NCBI RefSeq assembly: GCF_030656875.1
Contig: NZ_CP130943.1
Coordinates: 434,001-498,000, forward strand
DNA from: Prescottella sp. R16
GTDB taxonomy: Bacteria > Actinomycetota > Actinomycetes > Mycobacteriales > Mycobacteriaceae
DNA: 64,000 nt
Direction of reading: 5' to 3'
The stretch's first letter is position 1. Each line of letters opens with the position of its first letter. This document shows, one piece after another, positions 55,128-64,000 of the stretch. The notes under the pieces are model-generated. The model had not been told where the DNA came from and did no database searches. It saw only the letters and a program-made list of their open reading frames with translations. The position numbers and the translations under genes are program-made.

Positions 55128-55153
55128 ACCGAAGAAGGAGTGCACGCTGCATA
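55112..55153 (-). CDS. leuL: leuA leader peptide (13 aa)
   Basis: ATG at 55153 encodes MQRALLLRCRGGV and TGA. Three consecutive Leu codons (CTC CTT CTT) sit just before the attenuator stem. Ribosomes stalling there for lack of charged Leu-tRNA would free the downstream arm and allow leuA transcription. Such leaders are known before leuA in actinobacteria. Its ribosome site is weak by eye. Confidence 0.7.
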
Positions 55154-55243
55154 CCGGGCACTCTACCCCCGGGCCCCGTCGAGGGTGGGAAAGTGGGGCG
55201 GAAAACAAGCCCTCGGGTGGGTGCGGCATGGTCTTCTGGTGGC

Positions 55244-55600
55244 ATGAATCCACAGCTCGACGCCGCCCGCGCGTACGTTGCCGCCCTGCTCAGCCACGAC
55301 GGCCACTCCGTCCCGTACGCGCCCGACGCGGTCCGCTACGAGCTGGGCGTCAAGACGGGACGGTCCGGCAACCATCTGCGCCGCAGCCTGTCGCGCGGCC
55401 CCCAGTTCCGGGTGATCCGCGCGATCCGCGACGAGCAGTACCGCGTCGACGGTGACCGGGTGATCGCCGACTACGTGATCGACTCCGGGCTGTTCGGTCG
55501 GACCCTCGTCACCGCGCGTGTCCACGAGACGTTCCTGATCCCGGCCGACGATCCGCGTATCCACCGTATCGACGCGAACATTCGCCTGGTCAGACGTTAG
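55244..55600 (+). CDS. Small conserved actinobacterial protein (possible DUF8021)
   Basis: 118 aa, ATG at 55244. The sequence begins MNPQLDAARAYVAALLSHDG and contains a strand-rich middle (RVIRAIRDEQYRVDGDRVIA then DYVIDSGLF) and an alternating hydrophobic C-terminus (RTLVTARVHETFLIPADDPR). The pattern recalls small NTF2-like/DUF8021 proteins; no catalytic residues can be assigned. It is divergent from leuA and 19 nt before the SulP gene, possibly co-transcribed with it. Confidence 0.7.
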   Translation: MNPQLDAARAYVAALLSHDGHSVPYAPDAVRYELGVKTGRSGNHLRRSLSRGPQFRVIRAIRDEQYRVDGDRVIADYVIDSGLFGRTLVTARVHETFLIPADDPRIHRIDANIRLVRR

Positions 55601-55619
55601 GGGACTTCATCCGTGGCGT

Positions 55620-57359
55620 GTGAGGACACCGCCGACGGAGCCGTCGAGACTTGCGCGCATGGTCGACGTGCGAGGTGGACTGCGGCGCTGGGCCCGATCG
55701 CGGCTCCCGCCGCGAGCATCGCTGAAAGCTGACCTCGTCGCCGGGATCCCCGGCGCGATCAGCAGCGTCCCCGACGGCATGGCCTCCGGTGTCCTCGCCG
55801 GCGTCAACCCCGTCCACGGCCTGTACGCGAGCTTCGCGGGCCCCCTGTTCGGTGGCATGCAGACCAGCACGAAACTCATGGTCGTCACCACCACCAGTGC
55901 CGCAGCACTGGCCGCGGGGTCGGCGATCGAGGACGTCCCCGACGCCGACAGGTCTGCGGCACTGATCCTGCTCACCCTCGTCGCCGGGCTCGTCATGATC
56001 GCGGCGGCCCTGCTGAAACTCGGCCGCTACACGAGATTCGTGTCGCACTCGGTGATGACCGGGTTCCTCACCGGCATCGCCGTCAACATCGTGCTCGGCC
56101 AGTTCGCCGACCTCACCGGCGCCGATGCCCACGGCTCGATTGCGCTCACCACGTTCGTCGGCGCCGTCACCCACCCGTCGGACATGGACTGGCACGCCGT
56201 CGTCACGGGCGGAACCGCGCTGCTGCTGATCGTGGTGCTGGCCCGCACCCGGCTGGCCCTGGTCGGGTCGCTCGTCGCGCTGATCGTGCCGAGCGTGATC
56301 GTGATCGGTTTCGGCTGGGACTCCGTCGCACGAGTGTCCGACGTGGGCTCGATCCCCACCGGTATCCCCCTGCCCGCACTGCCCGATCTCACCCTGCTCA
56401 CCCCCGAACTGGCCGGCGGCGCGGTCGCGGTCGCGGTGATCGTGCTGGTACAGGGCGCCGGTGTCGCCGAGGCCGCACCCAACCGGGACGGGAGCCGCGC
56501 CGACGCCGACGTCGACTTCTCCGCGCAGGGCGTCGGCAATCTCGCATCGGGCCTGTTCGGGGGCATGCCGGTCGGTGGATCGGTGGGGCAGACCGCCCTC
56601 AACGAGACCGCGGGGGCACGCTCCCGCTGGGGTGCGATCTGGTCCGGGATCTGGATGGTGGCCGTCCTGGTGGCGTTCTCCGGTCTCGTCGGCAAGGTGC
56701 CGATGCCGACCCTCGCGGCCGTGCTGGTGTTCGCGGCCGCCGGGTCGATCCGCCCGGGTCGGATCCGGACGATCCTGCAGAGCGGGCCGACATCGCAGAT
56801 CGCCCTCGTCACGACGTTCGTGGCCACCCTGCTGCTCCCGGTGACCGCCGCAGTGGGGATCGGAGTGGCGCTGTCGCTGCTGCTGCAACTCAACCAGGAG
56901 GCGGTCGACCTCTCGGTCGTCGAGCTCGTGCCGGGCGAGGACGGTTCGCTGCGGGAACAGCCCGCCCCACGCACCCTCGCGGACGGACAGATCGCGGTAC
57001 TCGACGTGTACGGCAGCCTCTTCTACGCCGGCGCCCGCACCCTCCAGGCCCGGCTGCCCGACCCGTCCGAGGCCGCGCACCCCGAGGTGATCCTGCGTCT
57101 GCGGGGGCGGATCACGTTCGGCGCCACGTTCTTCAGTGTCGTCCGGGACTATGCGCGACGCCTCGACGCCGTCGGGGGACGGCTGTATCTCAGTGGGGTG
57201 AGCGAGGCGGCTGCCGGCTACTGGGACGACGAACGCCTGGCGGCGCAGGGCATCGCACTCGAGATCTACCCGGCCACCGACACCGTCGGCGAATCGACGG
57301 TCCGGGCGTTCTCGGCCGCCGAGCATCGTCTGGTGCGGTTGGTCGAACGCCCCGAGTGA
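55620..57359 (+). CDS. SulP family anion transporter with STAS domain
   Basis: 579 aa from GTG at 55620; an internal ATG at 55659 is an alternative start. The SulP transmembrane domain opens with LKADLVAGIPGAISSVPDGM and continues with NPVHGLYASFAGPLFGGMQT, SVMTGFLTGIAVNIVLGQFA and QGVGNLASGLFGGMPVGGSV. The C-terminal STAS domain is near 455-560 (VLDVYGSLFYAGARTLQARL, EVILRLRGRITFGATFFSV). SulP proteins import sulfate, bicarbonate or other anions. The nearby sulfatase and second SulP favour sulfate here. No operon partner except perhaps the small upstream gene. Confidence 0.88.
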   Translation: MRTPPTEPSRLARMVDVRGGLRRWARSRLPPRASLKADLVAGIPGAISSVPDGMASGVLAGVNPVHGLYASFAGPLFGGMQTSTKLMVVTTTSAAALAAGSAIEDVPDADRSAALILLTLVAGLVMIAAALLKLGRYTRFVSHSVMTGFLTGIAVNIVLGQFADLTGADAHGSIALTTFVGAVTHPSDMDWHAVVTGGTALLLIVVLARTRLALVGSLVALIVPSVIVIGFGWDSVARVSDVGSIPTGIPLPALPDLTLLTPELAGGAVAVAVIVLVQGAGVAEAAPNRDGSRADADVDFSAQGVGNLASGLFGGMPVGGSVGQTALNETAGARSRWGAIWSGIWMVAVLVAFSGLVGKVPMPTLAAVLVFAAAGSIRPGRIRTILQSGPTSQIALVTTFVATLLLPVTAAVGIGVALSLLLQLNQEAVDLSVVELVPGEDGSLREQPAPRTLADGQIAVLDVYGSLFYAGARTLQARLPDPSEAAHPEVILRLRGRITFGATFFSVVRDYARRLDAVGGRLYLSGVSEAAAGYWDDERLAAQGIALEIYPATDTVGESTVRAFSAAEHRLVRLVERPE

Positions 57360-57366
57360 CAGCGAA

Positions 57367-57600
57367 TCAGTCGGGGAGCCTGCGCATCTCGACGACCGTC
57401 AACCCGAGGGCGTCGAACCGGGCGAGCATGCCGCGCAGCTCCGTGGGCGTGCGCACCGGTCCGTACAACGTCGTGTACGCGGGAACGGTGTCCGACACCT
57501 GCAGCTCGGGGAACGCGGCCAGCGCCCGCTCGGACAGTTCGCCGCCGACGAGGAACGCGTACCGCACGTGCGCCGACCAGCTCGGCTCGGTCTCGGCCAT
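57367..57600 (-). CDS. Small conserved protein of unknown function (77 aa)
   Basis: ATG at 57600 follows GAGGGAG; the extension upstream to 57681 is rejected. The protein reads MAETEPSWSAHVRYAFLVGG, ELSERALAAFPELQVSD and ends LGLTVVEMRRLPD, a small alpha/beta fold. Convergent with SulP with only 7 nt between stops. It lies just downstream of the LuxR regulator gene on the same strand, so may share its transcript. No function can be assigned. Confidence 0.7.
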   Translation of the reverse strand: MAETEPSWSAHVRYAFLVGGELSERALAAFPELQVSDTVPAYTTLYGPVRTPTELRGMLARFDALGLTVVEMRRLPD

Positions 57601-57708
57601 CACGGCTCCCTCGACAGTTCGGGTACGGACTGCGGGCCCCGCACCCGCCCTTCGAGGATGTCCCGGCGGAAGCGAGGGCACCTCACCCGTCGATGGTGAA
57701 ACCGATAC

Positions 57709-60294
57709 TCAGAGAAGACCGCTGCTCTGTGCTGCGAGCACGGCCTCACGCCGGGTCGACACCCCCAGCTTGCGGTAGATCCCGCGCAGGTGCGTCTTGA
57801 CGGTGTTGATCGACACGCACAGGTCGGATGCGATCTCCTCGGCCGTACGCCACGTGGGAAGTTCCGCGAGCAGTTCGAGTTCGCGCCGGGTCAGGTTCTC
57901 CGCTGTCGTGGCCGGCACCCGCGGTAGGGAATCCCGAACCGATCCGGCGAACGCGTCGAGCGAACCGAAACGACCGGCACTGGCGGACAGCAGTTCTCGT
58001 GTCGACTGCGTCAGGTCGTGGAAGGGGCGGAGGATCTGCTCGGGCTCCGCGGCCCGCAGCGCCTCCGCCAGCGAATCGTGGGCGCGCGAGTCGTGACCGC
58101 GGCGGCGCGCGATCTCGGCGTCCACCAGCCACGCCGTGACGAGACTGGTGGCGGCCGCGCACCCGAGGTCGCCGTCCAGGACCGGCCGCAGCACCGTCCG
58201 GGCACGGTCGAGATGCCCCGCCCCCAGACACAGGATCGCCTCGAGGAGCACGGTGTCACCGGTCCGCCCCAGGAGCGCCGTCGCCGAATCCGCCCACTCG
58301 CGGCCCCACGTCGTCTCACCGACGTGCAGGTAGGCGAACAGTGTGGACGGCAGCGTGACCGCGACGAGCCCGGGTGGACGGGCCGGCTGCGGTGCGGTGG
58401 ACGCGATCGAATGCAACGCCGTCACCGCGGCCCGCCGGTTCTCGGCCACGTCGATCCGGTAGAGGGCCGCCGCGAACGTGCTCTCCCACGCCGACGGGTC
58501 GCCCGGGCCGTGCACCGTGTCGATCGACGCCGACGCCATCTCGACGGCCCGGGACAGATCGTTGCGCAGATAGCTGCCGAGCGCGTCGGCCAGCGCGGCA
58601 CGGCGATCGTCTTCCGGGACACGCTGATCCGACGCCGTCTCACCGGCCGCGGTCACGCAGGCATGGGCCGCGGTGAGCTCGCCCCGGCACAGGTGCAGCA
58701 CCGCCTGCTCGACCAGCGCCCGACGTTCGGTGCCGACGGAGCCGCCGGCGCGGGCGCACGCCAGAGCGTGCCGCAGATTCTTCTCCGCATGATCGAGCAA
58801 CCCGAGTTGCAGTCGAGCGCGACCACGCTGCAGCGACCGGTACGACGCCAACGTCGGATCACCCGAGAGCCGGATCGTCGCATCCTGCTCCAGCGCCGCC
58901 GGCACCTGACCGTGGTCGACCGCGAGGTGGAGTCGGACGGCACTCGCGAACGCCTCGGTGTACCCGCCGCCGGCCTCCGGTGTCGTGCCGGAGGGAACGT
59001 CGTCGAGTAGTTCGGCCGCCATCGGTGCGGTCCCGGCGTGCAGGTGGGCGGCGGAGCGCACGATCCGGGTGATCGGCTGCTCGCGGACCGTGGCCGACGC
59101 GCCCGCGAGCAGCCGCTCGACGGCGGCCGCATGCCCGTCCAGGACCAGCGCGAGCCCGGACTCCTGCAGGACGAACGTGACGTCCGCGGCATCGTCCGCG
59201 GCGACGGCATGCTCGAGCGACAGCAGGGCCTCGCCGAACTGCGCATACCAGCGCGCCGCGACGTGCTCGAGTTCGGTGACCGCGTCGCGGCCGAGGCGGC
59301 CGATCTCCGCCCGCAGATAGCTGCGCAGCAGCGGGTGGTACCGGAACCGGGTGGGGGAGCCCTCGATCCGTCCGATCAGGAAATTTCGATGCTCGAGTTG
59401 CTCGACGATCGTGTGCGCGTCGGTGTCGCCCGTCAACTGTTCCGCGAGACCGACCGTGAACGTGGCCGGTACCGACGTCTTCACCAGGAAGTCCCGGGTG
59501 CGGACGGGGAGGTCGTCCAGCAGCTGCTCGATGAGATAGTCGGCGACGGCCCGGCGGCACCCGGTGAACTCCTCGATCAGCCGCGCCGGATCCGGGTGGT
59601 TCTCCAGGGACATCCCGGCGAGCCGCAGGCCGGCGGCCCAGCCTTCGGTACGGGACATCAACGCCGACAGATCGTCCGCCGCGAGCCGGACGTCGTGCTC
59701 GGCCAGCAGGATCTCCGCCTCGTCGGACGTGAACGCCAGATCGTCGAACGTGACGTCGACGATGCGACCGTCGAGCCGGAGTTTCTGCAGTGCGAGAGGT
59801 GGTTCGAACCTGCCGCACACCACGATTCGAACATTTCTCGGGGCAGTGCGGATGAGGGTCTCGAGCTCCGACAGCGCGTCCGGGTGTTGCAGGTGGTGGG
59901 CATCGTCGAGGACGATCCACACCCGGCCCCCGGCACCGGCCAGCAGTTCGGCCGGGCTCTGCACGGATTCCGGGAACTGTTGGGGACCACCGTGTTCTGT
60001 TCCCTCCAAGGAGCGGGCGATCAGCCCGCCCAGCGGACGCGGATCGGTAGCGTCACCGACGGTCACCCACACGACCACCGACTGCTCCGACACGGTCCGC
60101 GCCCAGTCCGCCAGCAGCGTCGTCTTCCCCGATCCGGCCGGCGCGCACACGAGCGCGATGGGTGGCGGGTCGGACGAATTGTCCAGCGCCCCATCCAGGA
60201 CGGCCGCAAGCCGCCGCCTCGGCACCACCCGATCGCAGCGTAACGCCGGAATGCCGGTGTTCGTAGTACTTTCCGAGTATTCGACGATGGACAC
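57709..60294 (-). CDS. MalT-like ATP-dependent LuxR family transcriptional activator
   Basis: 861 aa, ATG start. N-terminal STAND-type NTPase: Walker A LVCAPAGSGKTTLLADWART, Walker B GRVWIVLDDAHHLQHPDALS, then LTGDTDAHTIVEQLEHRNFL and a long TPR-like helical middle. The C-terminal LuxR HTH is LTRRELELLAELPTWRTAEE and CVSINTVKTHLRGIYRKLGV. Such proteins activate transcription after binding an inducer and ATP. Targets are unknown; the sulfatase and SulP genes around it are the natural candidates. Confidence 0.92.
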   Translation of the reverse strand: MSIVEYSESTTNTGIPALRCDRVVPRRRLAAVLDGALDNSSDPPPIALVCAPAGSGKTTLLADWARTVSEQSVVVWVTVGDATDPRPLGGLIARSLEGTEHGGPQQFPESVQSPAELLAGAGGRVWIVLDDAHHLQHPDALSELETLIRTAPRNVRIVVCGRFEPPLALQKLRLDGRIVDVTFDDLAFTSDEAEILLAEHDVRLAADDLSALMSRTEGWAAGLRLAGMSLENHPDPARLIEEFTGCRRAVADYLIEQLLDDLPVRTRDFLVKTSVPATFTVGLAEQLTGDTDAHTIVEQLEHRNFLIGRIEGSPTRFRYHPLLRSYLRAEIGRLGRDAVTELEHVAARWYAQFGEALLSLEHAVAADDAADVTFVLQESGLALVLDGHAAAVERLLAGASATVREQPITRIVRSAAHLHAGTAPMAAELLDDVPSGTTPEAGGGYTEAFASAVRLHLAVDHGQVPAALEQDATIRLSGDPTLASYRSLQRGRARLQLGLLDHAEKNLRHALACARAGGSVGTERRALVEQAVLHLCRGELTAAHACVTAAGETASDQRVPEDDRRAALADALGSYLRNDLSRAVEMASASIDTVHGPGDPSAWESTFAAALYRIDVAENRRAAVTALHSIASTAPQPARPPGLVAVTLPSTLFAYLHVGETTWGREWADSATALLGRTGDTVLLEAILCLGAGHLDRARTVLRPVLDGDLGCAAATSLVTAWLVDAEIARRRGHDSRAHDSLAEALRAAEPEQILRPFHDLTQSTRELLSASAGRFGSLDAFAGSVRDSLPRVPATTAENLTRRELELLAELPTWRTAEEIASDLCVSINTVKTHLRGIYRKLGVSTRREAVLAAQSSGLL

Positions 60295-60325
60295 CCGACA
60301 TGCCTCCCCGTGCTGCGAGTAATCG

Positions 60326-60348
60326 TCGCCCGGTCCCGAACCGGGCGA
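60326..60348 (-). terminator. Hairpin after the sulfatase gene
   Basis: TCGCCCGGT pairs with ACCGGGCGA around a 5-nt loop, between the sulfatase stop and the LuxR gene start. No T-run. Confidence 0.6.
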
Positions 60349-60405
60349 GCCGCCTGCCGCGTGGGAAAGCGTAACGCGGACAGGCGGTTCGCGCTCCTCG
60401 AACGA

Positions 60406-62751
60406 TCAGTCTCGCGACATGGCGGCCGCCAGGTGCGCCTCGGCGTCGATGTACGCGTCGTCGGCGATGTCGAAGATCACCTTCGCGATCTCGCCGCCGC
60501 GGAACTCGAAACGCGGCTCGGGGTAGGCGCTGGACACCGGGTCGGCGCTGTCGTAGCCGATACACAGCCCCTCACCGCACAGCGAGAAGTGCCCGAGCAC
60601 CGTGCGGATCTTCTGCTCGGCGACCTGCTTGTCGTCGATGTACAACTTCAACGGGCCGACGCCCTCGCGGTACCGGCCCAGGCCTTCCTTGACGAACTCG
60701 ACACCGATGATGTGCTTGCCGGACGTCGGAACGGGCGCCGAGATGCGGTCCTCGGGCGGGATGCCGAGGAAGTTGTACGCGTATGTGACCGTGCCGTCCT
60801 TGATGAACAGCGAGTGGCCACCGAACCGGGAACCGTGCGCGAAGATCACCCCCTGCGAGTCCGGCGTGAGATCGACCTCGGCGAGGATCTTGTACGACAC
60901 GCCGTGGGTGTTGGCTGCCGACCGCTCCGGGACCTCACTGGTGCCCGGGTAGTACACGTACTGGCCGCTCGGCGGCACCGGCTGGTGGAACTCCATCGAG
61001 AGGAAGGTCTCGAAGTCCTTCGGATTGCCGATGATCTGCAGATCGTTGAGCGGCAGCACGTTGTTGGTCTTCGCCTCCTCGAGCCACAGCGCCTTGAGCT
61101 TCTCGAGCTTGTCGGGGTGCTCGGCGGCCAGGTTGTGGGCCTCCGCGCGGTCCACGTCGGTGTGGTAGAGCTCCCACTCGTCCTGGTCGAAGTTGCCCAT
61201 ACCCGACGTGGGGCCGTGGATCGAGACGGCCTTCCACCCCTGATGCCACAGCCCGCGCTGGCCGAACATCTCGAAGTACTGGGTTTCCTTCGCCGTCGGA
61301 CCGTCCGCCGGCGCATCGAAGGAGTACTTCATCGAGACGCCGGACAGCGGGGTCTGCTCCACACCGTGGTAGGTGGCCGGGAACTCGACACCGCACGCCT
61401 CGAGGATCGTCGGCACGATGTCCGTGCTGTGGTGGTACTGATGGCGGATCTCGCCGCGCGCCTTCATCCCGGCCGGCCACGAGATGACCAGAGGGTCGCA
61501 GACGCCGCCCTGATAGGTGTAGCGCTTGAACATCTTGTACGGCGTCGAGAACGCCGCCGCCCACCCCGTCGGGTAGTGGTTGTAGGTGTCCGGGCTGCCC
61601 AGCTTGTCGACCATACGAAGGTTCTCGGCCTCGTCGTCGGGGTAGCCGCCGAAGATCTTGCCCTCGTTGACCGAACCGTTGGGGCTGCCCTCTCCCGACG
61701 CCCCGTTGTCGGCGCAGTAGACGATCAGCGTGTTGTCGAGCTGGCCCGACTCCTCGAGATAGTCGACGATCCGGCCCACCTGGGCGTCGGTGTATTCGGA
61801 GAAACCGGCGAACACCTCCGCCATGCGCGAGAACATGTGCCGCTCTTCGTCGTTCAACTCGGCCCACGGGCGGACCTCGTCGGACGCGGAGAACGTGCCG
61901 TCGGGCATCGGGTTCAGCGGGGTGAGATCGGTGCCCTCCGGGAGGATGCCCTTCTCGATCATGCGGCCGAGCACCCACTCGCGGTACGCCTCGTAGCCGT
62001 CGTCGAACATGCCCTTGTACTTGGCGATGTACTCCTCGGGCGCGTGATGCGGGGCGTGGTTCGCGCCCGGGCAGAACCACAGGTACCACGGCTTGTCCGG
62101 TTCGGTCTGCTTGACGTCGCGGATCATCTTGAGCGCCTGGTCCGCGAGATCCTTCGACAGGTGGTAGCCCTCCTCCGGGGAGTACGGCTGCTCGATGTAG
62201 TGGTTGTCCTCGGCGAGCGACGGATACCAGTTGTTGGTCTCGCCGCCCACGAACCCGTAGAAGCGGTCGTACCCCTGCGCGAGGGGCCAGTTCTTCTTCG
62301 ATGCGCCCGCCGTCCACTCGTCGATCGGGATGTTGTGGTTCTTGCCCACCCAGAACGTCGCCCAGCCGGCGTCCCGCAGCACGTTCGCCATCGTGGCGTT
62401 CGACGGCGGAATGTGCGAGTTGTATCCGGGGAACCCGGTCGACGACTCCGAGATCGTCGCGAACCCGTTCAGGTGGTGGTTGCGTCCGGTGAGGAACGTC
62501 GACCGGGTCGGCGAACACAGCGCCGTCGTGTGCCACTGCGTGTAGGTGAGACCGTTCGCGGCGAGCCGGTCCATCGTCGGCATGTTGATCCGCCCGCCGT
62601 ACGGCGACCACGACGCCTGACCGGTGTCGTCGTACAGCACGACGAGCACGTTCGGTGCGCCGGCCGGCGGCTTCTCGGGGAGGAACGCATCCCAGTCCGA
62701 AACCGAGTCCCGGACATCGAGTTCGATTCTGCCCTTGAATTCCTTGGACAC
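60406..62751 (-). CDS. Type I arylsulfatase
   Basis: 781 aa. GTG at 62751 is chosen because AAGGAG lies 6 nt upstream. The sulfatase signature ALCSPTRSTFLTGRN carries the Cys that is converted to formylglycine (CxPxR). Metal ligands: NVLVVLYDDTGQASW near the N-terminus, and YCADNGASGEGSPNG in the middle. It has no signal peptide, so it acts in the cytoplasm and would need prior uptake of its sulfate ester, consistent with neighbouring anion transporters. It is longer than classic sulfatases, with an extra C-terminal domain from about residue 600 (jelly-roll-like). Confidence 0.93.
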   Translation of the reverse strand: MSKEFKGRIELDVRDSVSDWDAFLPEKPPAGAPNVLVVLYDDTGQASWSPYGGRINMPTMDRLAANGLTYTQWHTTALCSPTRSTFLTGRNHHLNGFATISESSTGFPGYNSHIPPSNATMANVLRDAGWATFWVGKNHNIPIDEWTAGASKKNWPLAQGYDRFYGFVGGETNNWYPSLAEDNHYIEQPYSPEEGYHLSKDLADQALKMIRDVKQTEPDKPWYLWFCPGANHAPHHAPEEYIAKYKGMFDDGYEAYREWVLGRMIEKGILPEGTDLTPLNPMPDGTFSASDEVRPWAELNDEERHMFSRMAEVFAGFSEYTDAQVGRIVDYLEESGQLDNTLIVYCADNGASGEGSPNGSVNEGKIFGGYPDDEAENLRMVDKLGSPDTYNHYPTGWAAAFSTPYKMFKRYTYQGGVCDPLVISWPAGMKARGEIRHQYHHSTDIVPTILEACGVEFPATYHGVEQTPLSGVSMKYSFDAPADGPTAKETQYFEMFGQRGLWHQGWKAVSIHGPTSGMGNFDQDEWELYHTDVDRAEAHNLAAEHPDKLEKLKALWLEEAKTNNVLPLNDLQIIGNPKDFETFLSMEFHQPVPPSGQYVYYPGTSEVPERSAANTHGVSYKILAEVDLTPDSQGVIFAHGSRFGGHSLFIKDGTVTYAYNFLGIPPEDRISAPVPTSGKHIIGVEFVKEGLGRYREGVGPLKLYIDDKQVAEQKIRTVLGHFSLCGEGLCIGYDSADPVSSAYPEPRFEFRGGEIAKVIFDIADDAYIDAEAHLAAAMSRD

Positions 62752-62866
62752 AGTGGCTCCTTCGCCTCGCACACGTCTGGAATCCCATCGTCGGAGCCGA
62801 GCACCGGTCTGCGCCTCACCCGTGTGAGGTGAAGCCGGAACCTCGCGGGCCGGTCACGATCGGGAG

Positions 62867-64000
62867 GTGGCCGACTCGCGAACAGGTGACAGGACGCGGC
62901 GATGGTGGCTGTTCGCCTCGCTGCAGGGGTACCAGCGGGGCTGGCTGCGCCCCGACATCGTGGCCGGCCTGACGGTGTGGGCGGTGCTGGTACCGGAATC
63001 GCTCGCGTACGCCACGATCGCCGGTGTCACGCCGGTCGTCGGCCTCTACGCCGCGGTGCCGGCGCTGGTGCTGTACGCGGCCGCCGGCAGTTCACGGCAC
63101 CTGGTGGTCGGGCCCATGTCGGCGACCGCCGCACTGTCCGCGGCGATCGTGGCACCGGTGGCGGGCGCGGACGGCGGACACTATCTGACGCTGACCGCCG
63201 TGCTGGCAATCGTCACCGGCATCGCGGGACTGCTGGCGGGCCTGTGCCGCCTGGGGTTCGCCGCGGCCTTCATCTCGGAGCCGGTGCTCAAGGGGTTCAT
63301 CGTCGGACTCGCACTGACCATCGTCGTCGGGCAGGTCCCGAAACTGTTCGGTGTCGAGAAATCCGACGGAAACTTCTTCGAACAGGCCTGGGGCGTCGTC
63401 ACGAAACTCGGTGACACGCACTGGGCCACGTTCGCCGTCGGTGGTGTCAGCGTCGTGCTCGTACTGGTGCTGAAACGATGGCTGCCGCTCGTGCCGGGGT
63501 CTCTCGTGGTGGTGCTGCTGAGCATTCTCGCGGTGAGCGTGTTCTCGCTGGACCGGCACGGCGTCGACATCGTCGGCCACATCGACGCCGGACTGCCGTC
63601 GCTGGGGCTCCCCGAGGGCCGGACCTGGCACGACTACTACGACCTGGCCGGACCCGCGTTCGGGGTGCTGTTGATCGGCTTCGCCGAAGGACTCGGTGCC
63701 GCGAAAACCTATGCCGCCAAGGCCGGCTACGAGGTGGACGCCAACCGGGAACTCCTCGGCCTGGGAGCTGCGAACCTCGGTGCCGGACTGTCGTCGGGGA
63801 TGGTCGTCAACGGCAGCCTGTCCAAGACCGCCGTCAACGGCACCGCCGGCGCCCGCTCCCAGGTGAGCGGCCTGATCGTGGCCGCCTTGACGGTCGTCAC
63901 CCTGCTGTTCCTCACCGGCCTGTTCGAGAAACTGCCCGAGGCCACCCTCGCCGCAGTCGTGATCGCCGCGGTGATCGAACTGGTCGACTTCGCGTCGCTG
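62867..64000 (+). CDS. SulP family anion transporter, 3'-truncated by window end
   Basis: 378 codons are seen. The GTG at 62867 is the first start after an in-frame stop at 62825, with GGGAG directly before it. SulP features: GWLRPDIVAGLTVWAVLVPE, GVTPVVGLYAAVPALVLYAA, GPMSATAALSAAIVAPVAGA, FISEPVLKGFIVGLALTIVV and GAANLGAGLSSGMVVNGSLS. The STAS domain lies beyond the window. It is divergent from the sulfatase across 115 nt, so the two may be co-regulated. More similar to canonical SulP than the copy at 55620. Confidence 0.88.
   Translation, partial: MADSRTGDRTRRWWLFASLQGYQRGWLRPDIVAGLTVWAVLVPESLAYATIAGVTPVVGLYAAVPALVLYAAAGSSRHLVVGPMSATAALSAAIVAPVAGADGGHYLTLTAVLAIVTGIAGLLAGLCRLGFAAAFISEPVLKGFIVGLALTIVVGQVPKLFGVEKSDGNFFEQAWGVVTKLGDTHWATFAVGGVSVVLVLVLKRWLPLVPGSLVVVLLSILAVSVFSLDRHGVDIVGHIDAGLPSLGLPEGRTWHDYYDLAGPAFGVLLIGFAEGLGAAKTYAAKAGYEVDANRELLGLGAANLGAGLSSGMVVNGSLSKTAVNGTAGARSQVSGLIVAALTVVTLLFLTGLFEKLPEATLAAVVIAAVIELVDFASL

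Noticed and set aside
62902..63414. ATG-started plus-strand frame at 62902
   Set aside because: It is out of frame with the SulP transporter, Gly/Arg-rich and motif-free; the SulP frame from GTG 62867 explains the region.

Overview
The window reads as a high-GC chromosomal segment of a mycolic-acid actinomycete, most likely Rhodococcus or a close relative. The signs are a complete mce operon led by a FadD5-type ligase, a TmsA/TmsB pair for 10-methyl (tuberculostearic) fatty acids, GatD/MurT, a KshA-type steroid hydroxylase, frequent GTG/TTG starts and strong GC bias at third codon positions. No tRNA, rRNA, CRISPR array, phage or transposase gene was seen.

Layout. (1) 1-12.4 kb, catabolism: a truncated FAD oxidoreductase, a frameshifted saccharopine-dehydrogenase-like gene, a Tat-exported amidase, fadA-fadB for beta-oxidation, a frameshifted epoxide-hydrolase-like gene, a secreted DUF1214-type protein, and kshA divergent from a TetR gene with a clear palindromic operator. 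(2) 12.5-18.6 kb, conserved core: tmsB-tmsA, an orphan solute-binding lipoprotein, an SRPBCC protein, YbaB and RecR. (3) 18.6-30.4 kb: LysR, type II NADH dehydrogenase, a DUF559 protein, a DMT exporter with its LysR, and a lipid cluster (aldehyde dehydrogenase, acyl-CoA dehydrogenase, GntR, two MpaB/DUF2236 oxygenases, a double-TetR regulator). (4) 30.5-40.6 kb: an enoyl-CoA hydratase remnant, then fadD5-yrbEA-yrbEB-mceA-F, tightly coupled by overlapping stop/start codons. (5) 41.0-42.2 kb: an unusual locus of four tandem proteins of 36-39 residues, each with its own ribosome binding site, downstream of a small secreted protein. (6) 42.6-55.2 kb: gatD-murT, a SHOCT membrane protein, narGHJI, a SLAC1/TDT-type anion channel, and leuA with a Leu-codon leader peptide and attenuator hairpin. 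(7) 55.2-64 kb, sulfur: two SulP transporters around a type I sulfatase and a MalT-like LuxR regulator.

From memory of Mycobacterium tuberculosis gene order, tms, SRPBCC, ybaB, recR, gatD/murT and leuA match Rv3720 to Rv3710 with the same relative orientations. Against that backbone the solute-binding gene, the 24 kb from LysR to the small-protein locus, and the nar block are lineage-specific insertions.

The window also carries four copies of a related palindrome (GGCGGTTACTGCG-type arms) just after genes, probably a dispersed terminator repeat. Two frameshifts each fit one missing C in a C-run, so sequence error should be excluded before those genes are called dead.
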